Assembly: GCA_052389435.1 (NCBI GenBank)
Contig: JBQTIB010000106.1
Span: 1 to 64,000, forward strand
Direction: 5' to 3'
Length of the DNA: 64,000 nt
DNA from: JBQTKD01 sp052389435
GTDB lineage: Bacteria > Actinomycetota > Actinomycetes > Sporichthyales > Sporichthyaceae
The position numbers and the translations under genes were made by a program. Below are positions 47,970-55,288 of the stretch, one piece after another (the stretch's first letter is position 1; every line of letters begins with the position of its first letter). The notes under the pieces are model-generated. The model saw only the letters and a program-made list of their open reading frames with translations. It searched no databases and was not told the DNA's origin.

Positions 47970-50412
47970 CTCCGCAATCGCCAGAGGACGAGCGAGGACC
48001 TGGCGCACCGCCGCGGTCGGCGCGGTCGTGTTGGCGTTGACCCTGTCCGCGTGCGGAGGAACTCGGGTCAGCGACGAGGCCATCCAGGCCGCCGCGGGCG
48101 TCGGAGCCGGCGCGCAGGCGGCCGGCGCACCGGTCGGCGTTGCCGCCGCACCCACGACGACGGACGCGGTTGCCGCCCCGGACGCGACGACGACCGACAC
48201 CGCCACCTCCGATGCGAGCGCGCCCGCTCCCGCCGCCGGGACCGCCGCGGCCGCTCCCGTAGCGGGCACGGCCAAGTCCACGAAGGCCGCTGCCACGACC
48301 GGCGCGGCCAAGGCGACCAAGACCACCGGTGGGGTCAAGCAGCCCGCGGCCGCCACCAAGGCCAACGCCGCCGCGGCTCCGGCAGCCGCCGCGGCTGCCG
48401 GCCCGGCCAGCAAGTCGGTGATCAAGCTCGGTGCCGTGGGCACCTTCTCCGGTCCCGTCGGCGGTCTGGTGAAGGACACCATCACCGGCATCCGCGCGTG
48501 GGGTCAGGCGGTCAACGCGTCCGGCGGCGTGAACGGCCACCCGGTGCAGATCCTCGTCGGCGACGACGGCGGAGACCCTGCCCGCTTCAACTCCATCCTG
48601 CAGCAGTTCGTGGAGAAGGAGGGCGTCATCGCCCTGCTCTACACCACGCTCGGCTTCGCGCCCAACGGCAACAACAAGTACCTGGACTCCAAGAAGATCT
48701 TCACCTTCAGCACCGAGGGCGGCCTCGAGACCTCCTACGGCAACCCGTACGTGCTGACCGCGACCCCGGCGGGTCTGACCAACGCCGACTCGATGATGCT
48801 CTCGTTCGGCAAGGGCGTCGGCGCCGCGGGCAAGAACATGAAGATCGCCACCTTCGCGTGCAGCGACTTCGGTCTGTGCGACAACTTCGACAAGCGCTGG
48901 AGCACCCCGGAGGTCCTCAAGACCGCCGGGTTCCAGCAGGTCGTCCGCGGCCGCCCGTCGCTGACCCAGCCGGACTACACCACGCAGTGCCTGGCCGCGA
49001 AGCAGGCCGGCGCCGAAGCGATCCTCATGGCCCTCGACGGCGCCGCGATCCGCCGGCTCGCCGGGGACTGCGCCCGGCAGAACTACCGGCCGAAGCTCGG
49101 CACCGCCGACCTCGTCGTGACCGGCGACCTGCCCGGCGACAAGAACGTCGACGGCCTGTTCATCGGCACCAAGATGGCCCCGTTCAGCGACACCCGCATC
49201 CAGGGTGTCAAGGAGGCCCACGCCGCCTTCGGTCGCTTCGCGCCGGGTCAGAAGATCACCGGCGGCATGACCAACGGCTGGATCATCGGCGAATTCTTCG
49301 CCCAGGCGGGCAAGAACCTCCCCGACAAGCCGACCCCGGCCGACGTCGCCGACGGCATCTACGCCATCGAGAACAACAACCTCAAGGGCATGACCTACCC
49401 GATCACCATGACGAAGGGTCAGCCCGTCGCGCGCCAGCTCTGCTACGGCGTCGCCGTGATCGAGGGCGACGGCTTCGGCGTCGCCCCCGGCCCCTCGCTG
49501 TACTGCGAGAAGAAGGGCCAGAAGCTCAACTCCCTCTCGGACTACACGGTTGCTCCGGCCGCGGCGCTGCCCGCGTCCTTCGGCGGCGGCCGGATGCTCC
49601 CGATGCTCGCTCCGCGGCGCATCGAGGCGCCCGCGGCGCCGGCTTCGTCCTGCGGTCCGGCTCGAGCCGCCGGGTTCTCCTACTTCCTCGACGCCTTCCA
49701 GACCGGTACCGCCGCCGGCCCCGGCGTCTTCTACGGCGCGGCCCTCGCCGCGCTCGGCGTCCCGCTGCCGGACCCGTTGGGTTCGGCGCAGCGCGACTTC
49801 CTCAAGCAGGGCGGCGACGCCGTCGTCACCTTCAGCAAGGACACCCCCGCGGCGATCGCGGAGTCGCGGCAGTACTTCGAACCGTTCGCGGTCTACAACG
49901 ACTACGGCAACGCCTTCATCGAGACGTTCGCGAACTCCCTCGACGCCGGCGCCGACACCTTCGGCCCGTTCGTCCAACCCGGCGACCGCAGCATGCGCGA
50001 GGTCGCGTCCTCGGCCCGCGACGCCAAGGTCGAGAAGAGCACCTGCGCGCCGACCGTCGACCCGGCCGTTGCGAACACCCCGGCCGGAAAGCTCGGCCTG
50101 GCGTTGGCCGGCACCGACCGAGACGCGGCGGTCGCACTGTTGAAGTCCCTGCGCCCGGACGCGAAGACTCTCGGCGAGGCCGTGTTCATCGGCGGCATCG
50201 CGGCGGCGAACGCCAACCGCGGTCAGGAGTTCAGCGACACCGTCGCCTTCGCCTTCCCCGCCGCCGGGGTGGCCGTCGGCGACGCCGGTGCGGCGTTCCA
50301 GGCTGCGGCGACCAAGGCGGCCTCGGACGGGCTCACCTTCGAGCAGGGAGCCATCGGGTTCCGGACCGTCACGCAGACCTTCGCCGCCTACGCCGCCAAG
50401 GGCGGCGCCTGA
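47962..50412 (+). CDS. Lipoprotein substrate-binding protein with an extra C-terminal domain
   Basis: An 816-residue protein, twice the usual size. The lipobox is LTLSAC with Cys31 as the lipid anchor. An Ala/Thr/Pro/Lys-rich linker spans about residues 38-150. A type I periplasmic-binding fold (LivJ-like) runs from about 152 (VIKLGAVGTFSGPVGG) to about 520. From about 546 a further domain of about 270 residues follows, containing CGPARAAGFSYFLDAF and a Cys in KSTCAPT, that I do not recognise. It serves the ABC importer encoded just upstream. The extra domain could bind a second ligand or an envelope partner. Confidence 0.88.
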   Translation: MSNSAIARGRARTWRTAAVGAVVLALTLSACGGTRVSDEAIQAAAGVGAGAQAAGAPVGVAAAPTTTDAVAAPDATTTDTATSDASAPAPAAGTAAAAPVAGTAKSTKAAATTGAAKATKTTGGVKQPAAATKANAAAAPAAAAAAGPASKSVIKLGAVGTFSGPVGGLVKDTITGIRAWGQAVNASGGVNGHPVQILVGDDGGDPARFNSILQQFVEKEGVIALLYTTLGFAPNGNNKYLDSKKIFTFSTEGGLETSYGNPYVLTATPAGLTNADSMMLSFGKGVGAAGKNMKIATFACSDFGLCDNFDKRWSTPEVLKTAGFQQVVRGRPSLTQPDYTTQCLAAKQAGAEAILMALDGAAIRRLAGDCARQNYRPKLGTADLVVTGDLPGDKNVDGLFIGTKMAPFSDTRIQGVKEAHAAFGRFAPGQKITGGMTNGWIIGEFFAQAGKNLPDKPTPADVADGIYAIENNNLKGMTYPITMTKGQPVARQLCYGVAVIEGDGFGVAPGPSLYCEKKGQKLNSLSDYTVAPAAALPASFGGGRMLPMLAPRRIEAPAAPASSCGPARAAGFSYFLDAFQTGTAAGPGVFYGAALAALGVPLPDPLGSAQRDFLKQGGDAVVTFSKDTPAAIAESRQYFEPFAVYNDYGNAFIETFANSLDAGADTFGPFVQPGDRSMREVASSARDAKVEKSTCAPTVDPAVANTPAGKLGLALAGTDRDAAVALLKSLRPDAKTLGEAVFIGGIAAANANRGQEFSDTVAFAFPAAGVAVGDAGAAFQAAATKAASDGLTFEQGAIGFRTVTQTFAAYAAKGGA

Positions 50413-50414
50413 GC

Positions 50415-52106
50415 ATGACCCACGTCATTCTCCGCTCCTGCTGCAACGACGCCACCTGCGTGCCGGCCTGCCCGGTCAACTGCATCCATCCGACGCCCGA
50501 CGAGCCCGGGTACGGCACCACCGAGATGCTCTACATCGATCCCGACGGCTGCGTCGACTGCGGCGCGTGCGTGGACGTGTGCCCGGTCGAGGCCATCGCG
50601 GCGGACTACGACCTGACCGAACTGAACGAGCGGTACCTGGACATCAACGCGCTCTACTTCGCCAACCCGGCCGTGCAGGGCTACTCCAGCACTCCGGCGC
50701 AGGCCCACCGGCCCACGTGGGCGGGGGAGAACGCGCCCCTGCGCGTCGCGATCGTCGGCTCCGGACCCTCGGCCTGCTACGCCGCCGAGACACTGCTGGC
50801 AGTACGCGGTCTCGACGTCGAGGTCCACGTGTACGAACGGCTCCCGGTGCCGTGGGGCCTCGTGCGGTTCGGTGTCGCGCCCGACCACGCCCCGACGAAG
50901 GCCGTCACGGCCTCGTTCATGCGTACCGCGGGGCGGGCGAACTTCTTCTTCCACCTCAACGTCGAGGTCGGCCTCGACCTCACGCACGAAGATCTGATGG
51001 CCCATCACCACGCCGTGGTCTACGCGGTCGGCGCCCGCTCCGATCGCCGGCTCGACGTGCCGGGCGAGGACCTGCCCGGTTCCCGCGCGGCGACCGACTT
51101 CGTCGCCTGGTACAACGGCCACCCCGACGCCGCCGGCGCGTCGTTCGACCTGAGCGCCGAACGCGCGGTCGTCGTCGGGAACGGCAACGTCGCCCTCGAC
51201 GTCGCGCGCATCCTCGTCTCCGACCCCGCGTCGCTGGCGAGGACGGACATGGCAGCGCACGCCGTGGCCGCGCTGCGGGAGAGCAAGGTCCGGGAGGTCG
51301 TCGTACTCGGCCGGCGCGGTCCGGCCCAGGCCGCCTACAGCAACCCGGAACTGCTCGAACTCGGACACCTGCCGGGCGTCGACGTCGTCGTGGAACCCGA
51401 CGGCTTCGAGGTCGACGACGCCACCGAGGCCGCTCTGAAGGCCGAGCCGTGGAGTGCCGCGGCCCGCAAGGTGGGCCACGCGCGGGAGTACGCGGCCAAC
51501 GCGCCGAGCGGTGCGGGCAGGCGCATCGTGCTGCGCTACTCGGCCTCGCCGGTCGAGGTTCTGGGCACCGAACGCGTGCAGGGCCTGCGCATCGCGCGCA
51601 ACGAACTCGTGCCCGGCCCCGACGGCACGCTTCGCGCGCGCCAGACCGACCGGACAGAGGACCTGGACTGCGGCCTGGTGCTGCGCTCGGTCGGCTACCG
51701 GTCCACGCCGTTGCCGGGGCTGCCGTTCGACGACGCCACCGGCACGATCCCGAACGCGGCCGGCCGAGTCGTCGCGGGGCAGGACCCGCTCGTCGGGGTC
51801 TACGTGACCGGCTGGGCCAAGCGCGGTCCGTCCGGCGTCATCGGAACGAACAGGCGCTGCGCCGAGGAAACCGTGCAGACACTGCTCGCCGACCACGCCG
51901 CCGGGAACCTGAACCCACCGATCGGCACGACGGAGGCCCTGACCGAACTGATCCTCGAGCGGGCACCGCACGCCTTGGACTACCGGGACTGGAGGGCCAT
52001 CGACGCCCACGAGCGCGCGTTGGGCAAGGAACACGGGCGGCCCCGGACCAAGCTCGTCGACGTCGCCGAGATGCTCGCGGTCGCGCGCGGCGTCGCGGTC
52101 TCCTAA
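50415..52106 (+). CDS. fprB: Ferredoxin/ferredoxin-NADP reductase FprB
   Basis: A 563-residue fusion of a 7Fe-type ferredoxin domain (CCNDATCVPACPVNCIHP and CVDCGACVDVCPVEAI) and an adrenodoxin-reductase-like FAD/NADPH domain (VGSGPSACYAAE, GNGNVALDVARIL, GWAKRGPSGVIGTN). Size and motifs match FprB of mycobacteria. It would move electrons between NADPH and ferredoxin for P450 or other oxygenases. It lies two bases after the binding-protein gene and six before the first molybdopterin enzyme, so it may serve that enzyme. Confidence 0.94.
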   Translation: MTHVILRSCCNDATCVPACPVNCIHPTPDEPGYGTTEMLYIDPDGCVDCGACVDVCPVEAIAADYDLTELNERYLDINALYFANPAVQGYSSTPAQAHRPTWAGENAPLRVAIVGSGPSACYAAETLLAVRGLDVEVHVYERLPVPWGLVRFGVAPDHAPTKAVTASFMRTAGRANFFFHLNVEVGLDLTHEDLMAHHHAVVYAVGARSDRRLDVPGEDLPGSRAATDFVAWYNGHPDAAGASFDLSAERAVVVGNGNVALDVARILVSDPASLARTDMAAHAVAALRESKVREVVVLGRRGPAQAAYSNPELLELGHLPGVDVVVEPDGFEVDDATEAALKAEPWSAAARKVGHAREYAANAPSGAGRRIVLRYSASPVEVLGTERVQGLRIARNELVPGPDGTLRARQTDRTEDLDCGLVLRSVGYRSTPLPGLPFDDATGTIPNAAGRVVAGQDPLVGVYVTGWAKRGPSGVIGTNRRCAEETVQTLLADHAAGNLNPPIGTTEALTELILERAPHALDYRDWRAIDAHERALGKEHGRPRTKLVDVAEMLAVARGVAVS

Positions 52107-52112
52107 CGGCCC

Positions 52113-54389
52113 GTGACCACGGCCCGGCGGATCTGCCCGTTGTGCGAGTCGACCTGCGGGTTGACTCTCACGATGGCCGGCGGCCGCGCCGTGGAGGTGC
52201 GCGGAGCCGCCGACGATCTGTTCAGTCGCGGGTACCTCTGCCCCAAGGGTGCGAACCTCGGCGCGCTCGACGCCGACCCGGACCGGCTGACCGCACCCTT
52301 GATCCGGGTGGGCGGCAGACATGTCGAGGCCGGTTGGGACGAGGCGTTCGCCGCCGTCCGCGAGGGGCTCGACGGGGTCCGCGCGGCCCACGGCACCGGC
52401 GCGTTCGCGCTCTACCGCGGCAACCCGACCGCGCACACCCTCGCGGGCGTCCCGTATCTGCGACCGCTCGCCGCGGCGATGGCGACCCCGCACCAGTACA
52501 GCGCCAGCACCGCCGATCAGATGCCCGCGCACATCGCCGCCGGCCTCGTCTTCGGCAGCCCCGTCGCGATCGGCGTCCCCGACCTCGACCGCACCGACTT
52601 CCTGCTGATGGTGGGGGCGAACCCGTTGGCCTCCAACGGCAGCCTGTGCACCGCGCCGGACTTCGGCGGGCGGCTGCGCGCGCTGCAGGCACGCGGCGGA
52701 AAGCTCGTCGTCGTCGACCCGCGGCGCACCGCCACCGCGCGGATGGCCGACACGCACCTGGCGATCCGCCCGGGCACGGATTCCCAGCTCCTGCTGGGAA
52801 TCGCGCGGGTCCTGTGCGGCGAGGGCCTCGTCGACCTCGGCGCGCACGGCGACCGCGTGCACGGGCTGGTCGAGCTGGCCGAACTCGCCGGGCCCTTCAC
52901 CCCGGACGCCGTCGCGGCCGCGTGCGGACTTGCGGCGGACGCGGTGGTGTCGCTTGCCCGCGAGCTCGCCGCCGCGCCGTCAGCCGCCGTCTACGGGCGC
53001 ATGGGCGTCACCACCGCCGAACACGGCACGGTCGCGAGTTGGCTGCTGATCGCGCTGAACGTGCTGACCGGCAACCTCGACCGCCCCGGCGGCCTGATGT
53101 TCCCGCGCAACCCGACCCGGCCCACCTACCTGGCCGAGAAGCCGTTCCGGTCGGGCCGCTGGCACAGTCGCGTCCGCGGCCTGCCCGAGGTGCTCGGCGA
53201 GCTCCCGGTGGCCACCCTGGCCGAGGAGATCGCCACCCCGGGCGAGGGAGCGATCCGCGCGCTGATCACCGTCGCGGGCAATCCCGTGCTGTCCGCGCCG
53301 AACGGGGACTCGCTCGACGCGGCGCTGCCGCTGCTGGACTTCATGGTCGCCGTCGACCCGTATCTGAACGAGACCACCCGGCACGCCGACGTGATCCTCC
53401 CGCCCCCGCGCGTGCTGGCGAGTGGCCACTACGACTGGCTGCTGAACGCCATGGCGGTGCGGGCCGTCGTCAGGTATTCCCCGCCGGTCCTGCCGGTGGA
53501 GCGGGGAAGGCCCACCGAGGGGCAGATCCTGGCGCGCCTCGCGGCCATCGCGGGCGGCGAGGACACCCCGGAGGCGCTCGAGCGGATCGGTGCGGCCCTG
53601 GTGCACGGCCTGCTCGCCAAGGCCGTCGCGGCACCCGCGTCGCCGGTGTTCGGGCGCGACCCGGCAGAGCTCGCGGCGCTCGTGACCGGCGAGGACGACC
53701 TCGAACGCCATCTGGACGTGACGGTGCGGCTGGGGCCGTTCGGCGACGGCTTCGGAACCGATCCGGACGGCATCACCCTCGCGATGCTGAAGGCACACCC
53801 CGAGGGCGTCGACCGCGGCCCCATGCAGCCGCGGCTGGCCGAGGCGATCGCCCACGCCGACGGCCGGGTCGCGCTGTGTCCGCCGGCGGTCCGTTCGCAG
53901 GTCGAAGCGTTGGCCGCCGCCCTGGCCCGGCCCTGGCCGGAGTTCGTGCTCATCGGCCGGCGCAGCCTGCGGTCCAACAACAGTTGGATGCACAACCTGC
54001 CGAACCTGGTCGGTGGCCCGCCACGCTGCACCCTGCTCGTCAACGTCGACGACGCCGATCGGCTCGGCTTCGCAGGCGGGCAACGGATCAGGCTCACCTC
54101 CGCCGTCGGGAGCGTCGTCGTGCCCGTCGAGACGACCGACGACATCCGGCCCGGGGTCGTCAGCCTGCCGCACGGGTTCGGCCACGATCGGCCAGGGAGC
54201 CGTCTCGAGGTGGCCGCTCGCGTCGCGGGGGTCAGCGCCAACACCCTGACCGACGCGGCGGTCCTCGACGTATTGAGTGGGAACGCCGTCTTCAACGGCG
54301 TTCCCGTCACCCTGGAGGCGCTTCCCACACCCGCGCTCACCTCCGCGCTCGAACTCGCCGAATCCGCCCCGCAGAGGAGCCGCACGTGA
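52113..54389 (+). CDS. Molybdopterin oxidoreductase (CISM/DMSO-reductase superfamily) 1
   Basis: A 758-residue enzyme. The N-terminal [4Fe-4S] site is CPLCESTCG with a fourth Cys in GYLCPKG. The molybdopterin domain has VGANPLASNGSL and VVDPRRTATAR, and the C-terminal dinucleotide-binding domain has SNNSWMHNLPNLVGG. The region where the metal ligand is usually found reads HQYSASTADQM, with no Cys or Sec. There is no twin-arginine signal, so it is cytoplasmic. The reaction is unknown. GTG 52113. It overlaps the following isomerase gene (GTGA). Confidence 0.9.
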   Translation: MTTARRICPLCESTCGLTLTMAGGRAVEVRGAADDLFSRGYLCPKGANLGALDADPDRLTAPLIRVGGRHVEAGWDEAFAAVREGLDGVRAAHGTGAFALYRGNPTAHTLAGVPYLRPLAAAMATPHQYSASTADQMPAHIAAGLVFGSPVAIGVPDLDRTDFLLMVGANPLASNGSLCTAPDFGGRLRALQARGGKLVVVDPRRTATARMADTHLAIRPGTDSQLLLGIARVLCGEGLVDLGAHGDRVHGLVELAELAGPFTPDAVAAACGLAADAVVSLARELAAAPSAAVYGRMGVTTAEHGTVASWLLIALNVLTGNLDRPGGLMFPRNPTRPTYLAEKPFRSGRWHSRVRGLPEVLGELPVATLAEEIATPGEGAIRALITVAGNPVLSAPNGDSLDAALPLLDFMVAVDPYLNETTRHADVILPPPRVLASGHYDWLLNAMAVRAVVRYSPPVLPVERGRPTEGQILARLAAIAGGEDTPEALERIGAALVHGLLAKAVAAPASPVFGRDPAELAALVTGEDDLERHLDVTVRLGPFGDGFGTDPDGITLAMLKAHPEGVDRGPMQPRLAEAIAHADGRVALCPPAVRSQVEALAAALARPWPEFVLIGRRSLRSNNSWMHNLPNLVGGPPRCTLLVNVDDADRLGFAGGQRIRLTSAVGSVVVPVETTDDIRPGVVSLPHGFGHDRPGSRLEVAARVAGVSANTLTDAAVLDVLSGNAVFNGVPVTLEALPTPALTSALELAESAPQRSRT

Positions 54390-55177
54390 CCGCCGATCAG
54401 GTTCGCGTCGCCAAGGACGGGGCCGTCGCCCACGTCGAACTGAACCGCCCCGAGGCGTTGAACTCGTGGAACCCGGCGTTCGGCCGCGAACTGCTCGCCG
54501 CGATCCGCGCCGTCTCGGCCGACCCGGATGTGCGGGCGATCCTGATCACCGGTGCCGGGCGGGCCTTCTGCGCGGGCGCCGATCTGAAGGGCGAGCGGTA
54601 CTTCCTGCCAAACGGCGACGTCGACGTCTCCACGCCGCTGCGCGAGATCTACAACGAAGTCATCCTCGCGGTGCGGGAGGCGCCCAAGCCCGTCGTTGTC
54701 GGTATCGGTGGCGCGGCCGCCGGCATCGGTGCGTCGCTCGCGATGGCCGGCGACCTGCTCGTCGCGGGCGAGTCCTCCTACCTGCTGCTCGCCTTCGTCA
54801 ACATCGCCCTGATCCCCGACGGGGGAGCAATTCGCTTTCTCGTCGAACGCGTGGGCTTGGCCCGCGCCGCGGAACTCGCCATGCTCGGCGAACGGCTCCC
54901 CGCCCCGCGCGCCATGGAATGGGGCCTGGTCAACCGCGTCGTCGCGGACGACGCCGTACTGGCCGAGGCGATGGCCCTGGCCCAACGGCTCGCCGCGGCG
55001 CCCACTCTCGCCCTCGCCGGTATCAAGCGCCTGCTGCGCGAGACCGCCCAGTCGAACCTCGCCGCCCAACTCCTCGAGGAGTCGCAGCGGCAGCAGGACC
55101 ACGGCGGCTCGTTCGACTTCGCCGAAGGTGTCGCCGCGTTCGCCGAGAAGCGCCCACCGCAGTTCCTGGGCCGCTGA
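54386..55177 (+). CDS. Enoyl-CoA hydratase/isomerase, PaaG-like
   Basis: A 263-residue crotonase-fold protein. The oxyanion-hole segments are FCAGADLKG and GGAAAGIGASLAMA. The second active-site segment reads AFVNIALIPDGGA, where hydratases have a Glu; the conserved Asp of the 'PD.G' motif matches PaaG-type isomerases. It is probably a ring- or chain-acyl-CoA isomerase rather than a hydratase. GTG 54386 overlaps the stop of the first molybdopterin enzyme. Last gene before a hairpin and operator E. Confidence 0.9.
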   Translation: MTADQVRVAKDGAVAHVELNRPEALNSWNPAFGRELLAAIRAVSADPDVRAILITGAGRAFCAGADLKGERYFLPNGDVDVSTPLREIYNEVILAVREAPKPVVVGIGGAAAGIGASLAMAGDLLVAGESSYLLLAFVNIALIPDGGAIRFLVERVGLARAAELAMLGERLPAPRAMEWGLVNRVVADDAVLAEAMALAQRLAAAPTLALAGIKRLLRETAQSNLAAQLLEESQRQQDHGGSFDFAEGVAAFAEKRPPQFLGR

Positions 55178-55196
55178 AGAAGCGGAAACCCATCCC

Positions 55197-55221
55197 GGTA
55201 GGGAAATCCAGCTCCCCTACC
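55197..55221 (+). terminator. Hairpin overlapping operator E
   Basis: GGTAGGG and CCCTACC, 7-bp arms around 11 bases, 20 bases after the isomerase stop. The right arm shares four bases with the left arm of the 19-bp operator at 55218. Confidence 0.5.
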
Positions 55222-55236
55222 TATAGGTTTTAGGTG
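55218..55236. promoter_or_regulatory. 19-bp operator site E
   Basis: TACCTA-TAGGTTT-TAGGTG, 52 bases upstream of the second molybdopterin enzyme. It matches site C in the left arm and differs by one base in the right arm. Confidence 0.75.
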
Positions 55237-55288
55237 CGATTCGGGACAGACTGAAGTCCGTCATGCCACCCTCGCCCGGGGAGCGCAC

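Noticed and set aside
50288..55177. A 1629-codon open frame on the plus strand spanning several genes
   Set aside because: It is mostly Arg/Pro/Gly-rich out-of-frame sequence over fprB and the first molybdopterin gene, as expected in very GC-rich DNA. Only its last 264 codons are a real gene (the PaaG-like isomerase).
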